Shown here: positions 1 through 12,200 of the stretch, piece by piece
How positions within the stretch are numbered: position 1 is the stretch's first letter
Layout of the letters: the number at the start of each line of letters is the position of its first letter
Source: Aquilaria yunnanensis
Taxonomy: Eukaryota; Streptophyta; Magnoliopsida; Malvales; Thymelaeaceae
Length of the DNA: 64,000 nt
Assembly (NCBI GenBank): GCA_039654915.1
Contig: CM077595.1
Location: 50,003,501 to 50,067,500 of the forward strand
Direction: 5' to 3'
Notes under the pieces: generated by a model
Told to the model about the DNA's origin: nothing
Seen by the model: the letters and a program-made list of their open reading frames with translations, nothing else
The model's database searches: none
Program-made: the position numbers and the translations under genes

Positions 1-1
1 T

Positions 2-970
2 ACCCTGAGAAGCGACGCTAGGCAATTCGTCCGGAAATGCGGTAATTGCCAAAGACACGCGAATATCCAGAGGACACCCTCAGAATTGGTAACTTCGGCT
101 GACTATCCTTGGCCCTTCGCAGTCTGGGGAATAGACCTCATTGGACCGCTCCCAACAGCTCCTGGAGGCGTAAAATTCTGCGTGGTAGCAGTAGACTATT
201 TCTCCAAATGGGTCGAGGCAGAACCACTGGCAACGATCTCGGCAAAAGAGGTACAGAAGTTCATTTGGAAAAACATTGTATGCAGATTTGGCATACCAAG
301 GGTACTGGTAGCTGATAATGGGTCCCAGTTCATAGACAAAGGGTTCCAGGAATTTATCAGTAACCTCGGAACAAAAATGCACTTCGCCCTAGTAGCTCAC
401 CCCTAAAGCAATGGGCAAGTAGAAGTGTCTAACAGGACCATAAAAGATGGTTTGAAAAAGAGACTGGGGGAAGCAAAAGGGAAATGGCCAGGAGAGCTCC
501 AAAGCGTATTATGGAGTTACTGAACGACACCCCGAAGAGCCACGGGGGAGACCCCCTTTTCACTTGTCTTCAGTACAGAGGCCATCATCCCAGTCGAAGT
601 CGTGCGACCATCAGTACGAGTACAAGTATTCGATGAAAGTGGAAATGACCTCGGCCTAAGAACCAAGCTTGACCTCATCGGCGAACATAGAGAAATAGCT
701 GAGCTGAGAAGAAAAGCTTTTCAGCAGAGAGTGGCCGTGGCCATAAACTTACGGGCCAGGCCAAAGGGAATAAAAAAAGGAGACCTCGTTCTCCGAAATG
801 CTGACTTTGCACCCCGAAGGCCATCCCACGGAGTACTTCACGCAAATTGGGAAGGACCTTACCTGGTACTTGCTGAAGTGCGAAAAGGGGTATACAAGCT
901 TGGCGATCCCGAAGGCGTAGAATTAAAAAACACTTGGCACTCAGATGCCTTGAAAAAGTTCTATGCTTAA
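2..970 (+). pseudogene. pol: Integrase end of Tat pol (element A), two nonsense codons
   Basis: This is the C-terminal third of a gypsy polyprotein: the CxxC half of the HHCC zinc finger near the start, the DDE catalytic core (WGIDLIGPL with D, VADNGSQF with [12 protein letters not shown] with E), then the basic C-terminal region ending NTWHSDALKKFYA. No chromodomain follows. The frame is continuous from base 2 but has TAA at 404-406 and TGA at 521-523; the TGA stands where element C has CGA, a CpG-type change. Close relative of 44178-45113. Integrase inserts the cDNA into host DNA; this copy cannot make a full protein. Confidence 0.95.
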
Positions 971-1280
971 GATTTCGCGGAAGAATTGTGTTGTGCAAAT
1001 TAGAAAAATACTCTAAGTACACAAGTTTCTTAGAAAAATTCTTAAGTACAAGCCAAAATGCCGCGAAGGTGATCGCTGCAATAAGCGCAGATATGGTTTC
1101 CTGAAGTCTCTTGAGCAAACGTGTTCAGGACAATGGGAAATGAAAGATCTTGTAAAAAGACTTAGTCAAATTTTCGAAAAAGAGTCTTCATTAATATGAA
1201 TTTGTTTACAGAGAAGAAGAAGTGCCCAAAGAAGAAGTACAAAAAAGAAGAAGAAAAGGCAAAGAACCCTAAAGAACAAA
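971..1280. other. Spacer between convergent pol and antisense gene (element A)
   Basis: No gene. It holds one copy (about 1096-1140) of the hairpin motif repeated in element C: GTCTC, TT, GAGC, a short loop, GTTC, AGGAC. Convergent transcripts from pol and the antisense gene would both end here. Confidence 0.6.
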
Positions 1281-3656
1281 CTAAGAAATCTCGAAGTCCC
1301 GAGAGCCACCAGCTCCCGCGTCTTTTTCCACCACGTTTGGCGTCGGGAAAGAAGAAGGCAGGTTCAGGTGCTCGATCTTGGACCAAGACCACCGAGGCCC
1401 CTCGGGAATTTTTAGGGCCTCCAAGAAAGAAAGGTCCAGATCTGGAAACCTCTGAAGAACTTGGTGACGAGTAAGGCAAAACCTGTCCTGAAAAGCGACC
1501 TTCGTCATCTGGTCGGATTTATCCTTCTCGACCTCAAGCTCCTCAAGGTCATTCTTCAGATCCGCGACCTCCTTCTTCAGTGCCTTCATCTTCTTCTTCT
1601 TCGGCTCCTTCTTCAAAGAATCAACCTCGGCTTGGAGTGCAGCCTTCTCAGTAAGCGCCTTCGCCAGGAGAGCCTCAGCCTCTGACTTCTCCTTTTGATG
1701 CGCCTCGTTCGCCGAGATCAGCTCCGCCACCTGGGAGCCGAGGTCAGAAATCTTCTGGGACGAATCCTTCAAAAGTTCTTCTTTTTCTTTCAGGAATTCA
1801 TCCCGAAGGGCAGCTACCTCCTTCTTCGCAGCATCAGCCAGCTGCGTGTTTCGAACAGCCAACTCCGAGCACATGGCCTTAGTTTTTTCTATAACTTCTA
1901 AGGCCGAGGCTCGGAACGCCGTCTGCCTCACCACCCGAACTCTGAGGAAGCCAGCGTACCCCAGCAGCTGCAGAAAAATAAAGGCAACATCAGCAAGGCA
2001 AAAAAGAGGGTCAAATACTTAGCAGAAATCAAAAGGAAAAAGAAAGGCATGAGGCATACCTGGGCAGCGTGCTCGGAAACTTTCGCCACGAGGGAATCGT
2101 CGCCCGGGTGAGCTTCCGCAATGGCCCTCAAGGAGGCCTCGGTAAGAATCCTTTTCGAGATTTCTTTAGCCATTTGCTGGCAGTCTTCACAGTACAAATT
2201 CATGTCCTCCGTAAACGACCAGAAAGGCTTCTTCGGGATCTTCCCCTTCGGGATACGGGCATCCCGAAGGGCACACCTCCGGGCATGCTCGGCTGCCCAA
2301 CCCGGAGTAAGTAACTCCCCTGCGAGGCAAAACAAAAAGATTGTTAAGGCAAGTCAATCTCAAAGATTCAAGAAAGGTGAAGACATCACAGTTCGCTAGA
2401 AAATGAACCTGGTGGCACTTCCGCCATGTCATTGTCCGAACCCAAAACCTCCTTGGCAGAAATCCCCTTGCCTTTGCTCTTGCACCGCTCCTCGGCAGAA
2501 GGGGCCTCTACTGAGGCATCCAGAAGGGCTTGCGATGAAGTGGGGCTCCGAGGAGGGACGCCCGTCGGAAGGACGTCGACAGCGACCTCGGTCGGGAGAA
2601 CGGCAGCAGCTTCGGGCTCTCCGCTTATCTCCTCAACAACTTCCGGCTGAGGGGCCGGAATGGTCTTCTTCGCCCGTGTGGAAGAAGGCCCAGCCCCAGT
2701 CGTTTTCCGCCTTCGGGAGATGGCCTTTTTTGTCTGCTCCCCCTTCTCAACTTGACCGGTGAAAAGGGATTTGTAGAAGGCAGCAGTGTCGTCCCCCATC
2801 TCTGGAAAAGAAAGAAGATATCAGTGAGAGTCCAAGATGAAAACCATATCAAAGGGAGCCAGAGATAACTTACTCTCGAAGAAAGTTTCGAAAGTAACTT
2901 CCTCCCGAAAGAGTTTCACCAACCAAGAATCCTTCCCGGCGATGGCAGGAGCTTGCATTTCGAGGTCAGTCTTGTGCTCCTTCACTACCCCTAACTCCCG
3001 AAGAACCTCCTCGGTCATTAACCTCCAATTAATGGGGAAGGGGTAGAGAGAGCGCGAGGGGACCTCGGGACCCCAGTCCGAGACAACGCGGATACGTCCG
3101 TCGAAGTCCGCGAAGACAGGAGCCAACTCCGGAGTTAGCATTATCTTCGGATCGACGACGTCCATCTCCAGATTTCCCCGAGCCCACTTGGTCAGAACAT
3201 GCGACCAGGCCTCCTCCATCTTCAGAAAGAACAATTTTTGTTGCCACCCTCGCCAACTGTCCTTAGTGGCAAAGGTGAACATATATTTTTTGCTCCCGGA
3301 TCCCCGGGGTAGCATAAAATAAAAGCCACCCTTCGGGACCACGAAGAGCTTCTAGTACAGCATGAAAATAACAAAGTGGGGTTCTATCCCTAACACTCCA
3401 CACATGCAGAGGAAGGCGTTAAAATAGCAGTACGAGTTCGGCGGAAGTTGATTTAACGCAATGCCATGAAATTGGCAAAAGTCGCAAATCATCTTCGGAG
3501 GAGGGTACCGAAGTTCGACCTTCAGTTGGGCTCGGAAAACGGTAACCTCGTTACTACGGTTCGAAAAGCTAAATTTCTTCTTCCATTTTTCTAGTTTTGC
3601 AGGGGTGGTGCAGCAAGGGTGAGACAGAAGAGGTTCCAGCTCTCGGGAAAAGGCAT
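1281..3656 (-). pseudogene. Antisense four-exon gene of Tat element A
   Basis: Read on the minus strand. Exon 1 is 3656-2874, intron 1 2873-2802 (GTAAGT...CCAG), exon 2 2801-2409, intron 2 2408-2320, exon 3 2319-2060, intron 3 2059-1968 (GTATGC...TGCAG), exon 4 1967-1281. Exon 1 resembles the plant family called putative gypsy type transposon (Pfam Transposase_28, from memory); exon 2 is low-complexity with basic and acidic runs; exon 3 is a compact domain with FWSFTEDMNLY; exon 4 is mostly Lys/Glu-rich coiled coil ending in a PEGPRWSWSK segment. Exons 2-4 are open. Exon 1 has a frameshift near its start and nonsense codons, including one near 3351. Antisense ORFs after pol are known in Tat elements such as Grande; their function is unknown. 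Confidence 0.85.
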
Positions 3657-3891
3657 GATTAGCTGAAAAATGACTTCAGGAAAAAGAGCTTGAAAAACAG
3701 AAAAACTCGGAAGGTTAAAACCCACCAAATGCTTTGCCAAAATCTGGGTTTGAGGACACCGTCGTGAAACGTGGCCGGAAAAACCTCTGTCAAACAACAC
3801 CGCCGCGAAGAGCAGGAAAAAACACAAAAATGGCTGAAAAACAAAAGAGAGCAAAAGCAGAAGCAAAAGGGGGGTTATGAGGGAACAAGAG

Positions 3892-3899
3892 TATATATA
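3892..3899 (-). promoter_or_regulatory. TATA box of the antisense gene (A)
   Basis: TATATATA on the minus strand, about 240 bp before the antisense ATG. A G-box CACGTG lies upstream at 4030-4035. Equivalent TATA boxes occur before the gene in B (24781-24787) and F (32010-32016). Confidence 0.6.
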
Positions 3900-4307
3900 G
3901 GCCGAGCGGGGGTAGGCGAACCGGCGTCATAAATACCCCACGAACGCGAACAGTCACCGTAACTGATTACCGCACACGAAAAGGCACTCTTGTTGTAACC
4001 GATGCAGCCCTCACCAATGGCAAACCCGCCACGTGTCAGTAATCGCGCCAGAAGGAGGACACACTTTCTGAAACCCTTAAATCCTGGGCACGCCGCTCTA
4101 AACTGACACGTCTGGTTAGGGGACGCGACGTTTCGCAGACCTCCAGAAGGAAAGCAATAGGTTACCTCGAAGACACCAAAAGACAGGCTATAGTTGAACA
4201 GCCTATGTCTTCGGACAAAAGGTGCATCTTCGGCACAGGTATTACACCCAAGACCCCGAAGGACGCCCCCAGAAGGCCTACAAACCGAAGTCTCCACTTC
4301 GGCCTTC

Positions 4308-4322
4308 TGAAGGGGGGGCATG
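4308..4322 (+). other. Polypurine tract of element A
   Basis: Purine run AGGGGGGGCATG directly before the LTR start TGATAG. It primes plus-strand cDNA synthesis in LTR elements. The same tract precedes the 3' LTRs of B and C. Confidence 0.8.
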
Positions 4323-5177
4323 TGATAGTCGAAGGGCTATCGCCTCTCAGTACGAGCTTCCTGCCGAAGGTGTGTTAGGGAAGCTCGGCATAGCCCGAAA
4401 AGAAGCACCATCATTGACCTTGGCAGGTGCGAAGTCGAGTACCACAAAGTCACGACTTCGGCTAAAATGCCAAGAAATCTAAAGGTATTGCCGGCTTCCT
4501 CGGGGGACCAAATGGATTGTCTTCGGGACAAAGGCCTAGTCCCTACAAGCAGGAGAGAATCCTCCAAAGGTAGAATCACCGAAATAAAGGACTCCCCGAA
4601 CTATGAGCATAACTCCCGAAGAAGGGCATCCAGACCACGGGGCGACCTCGCCCGAAGGACTCCGGGAGTACGGCATGAGCATTTAAGGAACCTCTGACAT
4701 GTCGCCCACAGACGTTACAGGCCGCCCCAAATGGCGGTCTGACATGCTGACGCCGTCCAGGTCCCATCACGACCTGTCTCGGTTCAAGGCTCAAGGAGCC
4801 TGCCACCGACTACTTGTCCCCAACGCCCAGAAATTCAGAAAACATTCGACCGAACACGTGTCGTCATCTGAACGGGCTGGACACTCCTATAAATACTAGT
4901 GAACAGACCCTGGCAAGGGGTTGGACTCCTCCTCCTTGAGAAAACAAAAACAGGCCAGGCACCTAAACCTCTTAGTGTTCCCCTCTTTTACCTCTCCGGA
5001 CACTGACTTAGGCGTCGGAGGCTCCTCCCCGGAACGACATCCAGGGGACCTCCTAACCCTCTCTTTTGAGCTTTTCAGGGACGCTCCCCTGGGCAATCTG
5101 GCATTCGGGCGTTCTCCCCCTCAAGAAGTCCCTCCGCTAGTCACAATGTCATCCGACGAAGATGCTGTTGGGCATCA
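4323..5177 (+). repeat. 3' LTR of Tat element A
   Basis: Starts TGATAGTCGAAG after the polypurine tract and ends GGGCATCA, aligning end to end with the 3' LTR of B and the 5' LTR of C. It has a G-box CACGTG at 4855-4860 and a TATA box TATAAATA at 4888-4895. An ATG at 5146 near its 3' end matches the gag start seen in the 5' LTRs of B and C. Length 855 bp. Confidence 0.9.
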
Positions 5178-5207
5178 GTTGGTAGGCTCAATATATGAGG
5201 GTGGTTG
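5178..5207. other. 30-bp flank between Tat LTR and copia LTR
   Basis: Part of it (CTCAATATATGAGGGTGG) resembles the flank of the copia LTR fragment at 27914 (TTCAATACCGAGGGTTAG). Origin otherwise unknown. Confidence 0.4.
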
Positions 5208-6623
5208 TGTTAGTGTTGTGCCCAAAAAGCCAATCATGAGATGATTGTATTTTTGCACATTGAGTCATGATATTTTATTGAGGCATTAATCCAGCAATTT
5301 TGTTTGTTGTTTTGTTTCTGCGTAACGTAATAAACATAATTGTAACCCTAGAATAATGATATTCTTAAACGTCCCTAGTCTAGTATTATTGTGGAGCGGG
5401 TTGCAATAATACATAATGACTAGCATATGTGGAGACTAATATGAGATATGTAGTCTACATATGGGTACAAGTTGGAGAACTTGTGTACTGGACCGACCCA
5501 CCATGAGAACACTTCATGGATCGTTATATGAGTGTCATAAGTGATTCTCATAGTGATCATGGTATATGTAGTCCTTCGACCTAAGATCATCAAGGTTCCC
5601 TACATGTGAGTCACATACTTTGATACTTTCCTTTGTTGCTCATAACTGAGTGAACTTGAAGGAGGTCATTGGGTATGTCACATATCATGCGGAGGGATTT
5701 GTATGATCAAGATGGGATTTGTCCCTCCTATGTAACGGGAGTGATATCTTTGGGCCCCTTGATAGAGTGAGACTTAGAAAATGCATGGCCATGCTCCGAT
5801 GAGTTGATATATGATATCAATGTCGTCAGTTTAATTTGGTCTACTCGGTAATCAAGAAACCAAAGATTGGGCTATACGAGAGTGACACATTCCATGTCTC
5901 GTGCTTAGTCTTGATATCTTGGACAAAGGGACAATGGCATATATCGGTGATGATCATAAAGGTTTAGTCGATTCACCGACAATCTTGTCACTTGGGTAGC
6001 AATGATGTGTTGCTAGACACCGCTCATTGCTTATGATCATAAATGTGATTTATGATCATTGCCAACATGGCAAGAGCCTATTGGGTCGCACACATAGAGC
6101 GATTTGGATCATTAGAGTGCATGGGCTAATTATTTGGGTTATGGTTTCACTTTAATTTCGTATTAATAATGGGCCAAGGAGTTGAGCCATTATTAAGCCC
6201 GAAATTAAATCCTAATTGGATTAGGGCTTTGAAACCCATTAGGCCTGGAAGTTGAGTCTCACTATAAATACAACTTTTAAGTGAGAAATTCGCAGGTCTC
6301 CTTGCCCTAGCCTCCCAAAAGGACAGCCGCACTCTTCTCTTGCAATTCCTTGGAGGACGCAAGCTAGCACTGCGAGCGCAAGAGAAACGCATCTGCCGGG
6401 ACGTGGTGGAAGCGTGGTGATCCCGAGAGGCTCGTGTGGATACCATAGAGAGCCTGAACACGTCAATTGTTCAGGTTTTGTGATTCGACTCTACAGTTGA
6501 GTGAGAGATCTCAACCAAAAATTAGGTATGAAATTTTCGAACACCCGGTTTACCCCGTTTCACTTGGATCCTGGAGGGTTTCGGTTAAATTCCGCTGCGC
6601 TGTTTGGCTCCCGAAACCCAACA
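5208..6623 (+). repeat. Copia solo LTR
   Basis: Runs from TGTTAGTGTTGTGCCC to CCGAAACCCAACA and matches the LTRs of element G (55824-57238, 62731 onward) over its full 1416 bp with scattered differences. It has a TATA box TATAAATA at 6263-6270 and an 11-bp inverted repeat at 6034-6058. No internal sequence follows. The five flanking bases differ (ggttg left, aacac right), so no target-site duplication is visible. Confidence 0.9.
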
Positions 6624-6725
6624 AACACAAGGTCAGGACCTTACTCAACTGAGTCCCTTTTGCATTTTTATAGTATGTTTCCCATTTTTCTTGGCCTTAG
6701 CCAAGCTCAGAAGGGTGGTCCTAAC
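6624..6725. repeat. Probable Tekay-like LTR fragment
   Basis: It carries the hairpin CTTGGCCTTAGCCAAG (6690-6705), also present at 12648-12663 in the Tekay-like solo LTR, with similar neighbours (an actgagtccc-like segment, T-rich stretches). Short, so only tentative. Confidence 0.4.
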
Positions 6726-7118
6726 ATCTCTGGCCAGAACGGCCTGTAGCCGGCTAGAGGCCCCCATGCCCAAATGTATGGATTATATCTGACCGAACAC
6801 GTGTCATAATCTAAGTAGATCACATCAAGCAGGCATCTCCATTACACCCTCCTATATATATTAAGGAAATGGCCTCTGTAGCGGGGATCTCTGGAGAAAA
6901 GATACATTTCATATTCTTACTACTTCCCGTCTCTCAAAATACTGACTTGGCCGTCGGAGGCTCCTTCCCGGAAAAATACTTTAGGGACCTCCTAACCTTT
7001 ATTCTTTGAGTGTTTCAGGCAATCTCTCTTGGGAAGTCTCTCCTTCAAGCGTTCCTCCCTCACCGGAAGTCCCTCCCAATCTCACCATGTCAAACAGCAA
7101 AGATGCCGGTGGGCATCA
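6726..7118 (+). repeat. 5' LTR of B, left part missing
   Basis: Aligns with the last 393 bp of the 3' LTR (25729-26121). It keeps a G-box (6798-6803), a TATATATA box and the terminal GGGCATCA. The first half is lost at a junction with Tekay-like sequence. The ATG at 7087 lies inside it and opens the gag frame. Confidence 0.88.
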
Positions 7119-9225
7119 TCTGACACCGTCTGTGGGAACCTACTCTAAGATAGCCATTGTTGAGACCAGGCATTCTAGGGGCAAGGGACTTCCGAAGTCT
7201 CCATCCGTGCCGGAAACTCAACCGACAACCGAACATCCCACCGCAGGGACTTCCCTGCCTGAGGACGAGCGTCCTCTAACAATCACGATGAGTTTCCTGC
7301 ATAATTTTCAGCGCACGGTGGTGGCCGAAATGACGCAGCAACTGGACCGAAGATGGCCACAGTGGCCTCCGGACCGAAGGCCCAATTCACCAGCACCTTG
7401 TCGGGAGAAAAGCCCGAAGTCAACTCACCAGCGTTCGGGAAGCGGGGACCAATGTGATGAGTCCTCGACAGAAAACATACCCCCCAGGGTTTGACCTATG
7501 GGAGAAACGGGGTCCAAATGGCCCAAGACTCCCCACCGAAGGAGTTCTTCACCTGAAGAGAAATCACAATCCCTTCGGCGCCGAAGTTACTCTCCAAAAA
7601 AGAGGCGTTGCTCTCCGTTACCGAAGGCCTCCAGGCAGCAAGAAGAAGAGCCCAGCACCACACTCCTCATGGAAAAAATCCTAAAGAGATTAGAGAGGGT
7701 GGAAAGATAGGTAGCTCGGAAGCCCGTTTGGTCTATGTTGTTAGAAACCTTCAACGGAGATGAATCACCATTTATCCAAGCAGTAGTCGAATCACCTATG
7801 CCGAGTGGCATTCGGGTTCCTCGTTTGGAAACCTACGATGGCCGAGGTGACCCCCAGGCTCACCTAACCAAATACAGGCGCAGCATGGTGTTACACGGTG
7901 CTGATGACGCCACCTTGTGCAAATGCTTCGAGGTCACCCTATCCGGACCGGCAACGACATGGTACAACTCGTTAGGCCCCGGAACCATGATGGGATTCAA
8001 AGAGTTGTCTACCGCTTTCACGCAGCAATTCATCGGAAGTAGGCCGACGGCGAAGATGCCAGTTCAAATGTTCGACATAGCGCAGAAGAATGGAGAAACT
8101 ATTCGCGACTATGTAAAAAGTTTCAATTGAGAAGCCCTAAATGTGCTGGACTTTAGGCCAGAGATAAGTATCCTCATCATGATACGGGGACTTCGGAGAG
8201 ACTCACAGTTGTTCTATGAATTCTCGAAGAACCCCCTAAACCCCCTCGGTGAATTTTACCGCTGGGCGGATAGCATATGACTGCTGAAGAGCGAGGATGG
8301 GGGCCCTAAAGCTCAACCACATCTGTACCGAGGGGTCGAGCCAACAAACTCGCTACCCAACTAAATTAGGGGGTTGACCTCGAAAGCTGAGAGGGAAGAA
8401 GCCATTGACTTTTACTCCCTTAAACACCACAAGGATGAACATTCTCATGCCCATGGAAAGGCAGGGAACTCAAATTCAATGACCGACGGCCATGACCTCG
8501 GACAACAAAAAGAACATGAAAAGTTTTGCCAGTTCCATCGAGATCATGGGCATGATACCGAGGATTGCTTCCAGCTGAGGAAGTACATAGAGTCCCTGAT
8601 AACGCAGAGCCAACTTCGACGTTACCTACAGATGCCCTCCCCAAAAGGGAGGAGGGAAAAGGAAAGGAAAGGAGATGACAAGGAATATGACTCCGATAGA
8701 TGCTGGAACCAAACTCCCAGAAGACATCCGCCACCTCTGGCAGGAATAATACAGACGATCACCACAGGACTACCATCGGCAGAAATGAAAAGAAAAGCCA
8801 AGGAGATCTTGATGATGGAATACGGTAACCCATCAAAAAAGCTTATTCAGAAATATGGGTCTACCATAATATTCCCTCATGACAACCCACTTCTGGTCAT
8901 GGCAAGGATAGGGAGTTGGGATGTCAAGAGAGTACTCCTTGACGATGGTTCTAATGCTGACGTCTTGTTCTCTCATCTGCTACCGAGTTTAGGTAACCCA
9001 AGGGGCGATCTCAAGCCTGTAACCTCTCCTACTTTCGGAGTGGGTCCATCCGGACTCCCCGTCCACGGATGGATTGACGTTCCTGTGATGTTAAGAGGAA
9101 TTTCACTACGGAACAAGGATGAGCTTTTTGCCTCCACAATGACAAGGTTCATCATCATAGATGTCCCTTCATCGTATAATTCCATTCTTGGAAGACAGAC
9201 GCAAGGAAACCTCCACATTCGCCCG
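7087..9225 (+). pseudogene. gag: Gag-protease of Tat element B, interrupted
   Basis: One frame (first base 7087) runs through the whole stretch, broken by TGA at 7492, TAG at 7708, TGA at 8128 and more stops to 8370. It reads from the LTR through the primer site into a Ser/Pro/Arg-rich N-terminus, then a retrotransposon gag domain (about 7800-8270), then a Cys/His motif CQFHRDHGHDTEDC near 8527, then the aspartic protease with LLDDGSNADVLF near 8940. The DDGS form replaces the usual D-S/T-G. It stops after GNLHIRP, where the Tekay-like LTR enters; the frame resumes in register at 12826. Confidence 0.9.
7121..7140 (+). other. Primer-binding site of B
   Basis: TGACACCGTCTGTGGGAACC, two bases after the LTR. 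C and F have the same site with different substitutions. The shared form TGGCGCCGT fits the 3' end of plant tRNA-Asp, but each copy has mismatches, so the tRNA identity is tentative. Confidence 0.65.
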
Positions 9226-12200
9226 TGCCACGCCCCGAACTGCCCCTGGCCCACCTGGGCCCGATTATCAGAGTAATGCAACGGAAGTTACTTAAACGAA
9301 AGGGCTTTATTAAATAATATGAGCACCTACGGCGTGACTCCAGGATCTATTCTGGTACTAGCTTGTTACTTAATTACTTTCAATGCGTTGTCAGGGTGCT
9401 CTTCAAGAACGAGCTAATACCTATGTGGAATTCTAGTGTTCCATCAAGTGTACTAATCCAATGCATGGCAACAAATAAGCCCATCTCATTTTCAATTTTG
9501 AAAGCCACATTTATATGTCCATGAGCATTTAGCCAAGTCTAGTACACATACATAATCATCCAACATGGCATTCCATCAAAAATCATCTAGAGCTAATCAT
9601 GATCACAGTGTGCATCAAACAAGCATCATCTACTTAGAAAACATACCAAGGATGCTATATGTCCATAATTAGTTAAGTTCAGGTTTTACAGACCAAATCC
9701 TTATTTCTACCCAAACTTCAACTCATAAAAACCTGGAAAACATTCCACCTTAATAGACCTTGTTCCCACAGCTTCTAGACTCCATAAGCCTGTACAAGGG
9801 AGTCCAAACCATTAGCTTGATTCCCAAGCAATCTATACCACATAAGTCACTTAGAGTCAAATGAATATAATGAGCAATACTAAACATATACCCAACCCTC
9901 TAGCAATTTAAAACGAGTACTCTGGTACTCCTAGCTTAACCTTCAAGCAATCCATTTCCTACAAAATATAAATCAGGGCGGGTGAGTTATAAAACTCAGT
10001 AAGGATCCCGACAGCATCCAATGCCTAGCATAGTGAGGTAATTATCTCATGACTATCAAAGTTATCATATGGCTTCCAAAGCCTAAACTTGTGCCAAGAA
10101 TGTAATGGCAATTAATCCATGTTCCTGCAAAGGAAAACACTAAAACAAAGAAGATACAGATATAACATGATAGCAATAATAAATATAATAGGGTCAACAT
10201 GCACAAACAATTTTAGAGAAGCACACAACACAACACACACACCACAACTGTCCTCGTAACATCATGTTCCATGTCACCGTGGGCATCGCAAGCATTAGCA
10301 TAATCCATACCACTAATCCCGACATGCCATTTATTTTTATGACTTATTGAGCGCTTCTTAGCTTGGGAATTAAGTTGGCCAAACTCAATTCCTAGCCCTA
10401 AATGCTTGCTAATTACTCATGAGTAAACCACAACCATAGTTGCCGAAGCAACACTACCTCGCCCACTATGCACTTATGTGCCCAATTATTCAACTAAGAA
10501 AGTATCATGAGTCCTCACAAAAATAACAACCACTTAGCCCTGTCATGCACACCTATTATCACTTGGTTCATTGACCATCACATAGGGGCATTAATACTCA
10601 CTATGAAATGTATGGAAATGTACCATGTAATAAGTGAGTATAGGAATCCTTACTTAAACTTTGCAACCTTTGCTCAATATCCATGCCTTGCTTTGCTTTG
10701 TTGTTGTTGGAACTCATCTTTTCCTTAACGGACTCAACCTCAACTAAGGCCCAATTAGCCTTTCTTTGAACTGGAGGCCCACTTCTTGAAACTTAGGCCT
10801 AATTGGCCTTTTCTTTAATCCTAGGCCTAACTTGGCCTTTCCCTTAATCCTAGGCCCAACTTGGCCTTTTATTTCTTTTCTGGACTTGGCCCAACTTCTC
10901 TGTCCAAGTTCCAATTTAATGAAGCCATTTAGGCAATTTAGCCCATTTTGCCAATTTCACCAATATGGCCCAAAATAGCCCATTTAGGAGTTTCTGGACC
11001 ATTTACCACCAAGAACACTTGGTTTTCAATTTGGGCCTTCCAAATTTAACTCTTGGCCAAATTTGCCCCATTATTCTTTTCTTTTGCTCAATTTAGTCCC
11101 TCAAGTTTTCTAAAGACCATTTATGCCAAGAACACTTGGCTAACACCAATTTTTCACAAACTTGTCATCATGGCCAAATTCATAATTCACCTTTTCTTTA
11201 CCATTTTGGCTTCACTTTTTACTAGGAACACCTAGATACCATGAACACATGGTTTACACACATCCACACAAAAATGGCACTAAGGCCGAAACTTCTCTTT
11301 ATTCCTTCTTTGATATTTTGGTCCATGTACATCAAAGAACTCTAAAATGCCAAGAATGTAATGGCTAACATGCCAAGTCACACTAAACAAGACATGGCCG
11401 AAACTCTACTAGCCTGTTTAGCTTAGAAAATCTCTTCTTTTTACCTCCATTTCTTGGCTAACATCTTGCATGTTTATAAGAACACATGTACTACCATGAA
11501 TACATGGTTTAAACCCTTGCATGCCAAGATTTCCACTTGGCCGAATCTCACCATGCATGTGACCTTCATGGTCTTTGCTTGCATGGCCTCCAGGACTTCA
11601 TAACTTGCCAAGAACACTTGGCTTTCTTCCATAAACCTCCATGGACGAATCCTCAAGGGTCTTTTCTATCAAAAATCCCAAAAATGGCCGAATATATTAG
11701 TAAGTAAAATCTTACTTTCCTAAGCTCAAAAATCACAAACTACCAAGAAAATCTTGGTTCTACTTACAACCCTTCTTTGGCCGAATTTGAGCTTTACCTT
11801 TCCCTAAAATTTTTCTTCATTTTCTTGCTTCTCATGGCTTAGAAATGCTGTGCATGTGAGGAGCTCTTGAGGTAAGCTTAAGAACACCAAAAATCTCTTC
11901 ATGGCCGAATCTCCAACTCCATGTTTCTTGATGTTCTTCTTCATTTTCTTACTCTAGATGGGTTTAGGAGTTTAAAATCACTACGGTAGCATGTTTGCAT
12001 GTGTGAGAATATGTATTTTTAGCTAAGGCCGAGAGGTACATGAAGAAAAAGAAGATGAGAGCTTGGAGAGAAACCATGGCTGAATGTTCAAAATTCTAGA
12101 GAGAATGGAGAGCATTCTTGGCTAGAGAGAGAGAAAGAAATGTTTAATGGGATTGAAATGAGGGGCATGGCCGGTTATGCTTCAAATGTAGGACAAATGG

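Larger units (their letters stand above)
1..5177 (+). mobile_element. Tat-type Ty3/gypsy element A, 3' portion
   Basis: The window opens inside this element. In order it holds the end of pol (integrase), a spacer, an antisense four-exon gene, the polypurine tract and a complete 3' LTR. Homology to element C (38740-49455) fixes the order. The Tat assignment rests on C and B, which have an extra RNase H before integrase, and on the absence of a chromodomain after integrase here. The 5 bases after the 3' LTR are gttgg; the matching target-site copy lies outside the window. Confidence 0.9.

Noticed and set aside
675..1118. 147-codon minus-strand frame over the integrase end
   Set aside because: Shadow of the integrase frame; the corresponding frame in C is not conserved in length or start.
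6147..6461. 104-codon minus-strand frame repeated in all three copia LTRs
   Set aside because: It recurs only because the LTR is repeated; it crosses the TATA and probable transcription start region and has no recognisable domain.
6950..7030. Intron acceptor in the Tat LTR (tttgagtgtttcag, also in A and C)
   Set aside because: A conserved CAG after a T-rich stretch is present in all LTRs, but I could not find a convincing conserved donor, so I do not call an intron.
11008..11758. CRISPR-like array
   Set aside because: Units are short hairpins with uneven spacing and no unique spacers of equal length, in plant repeat DNA.
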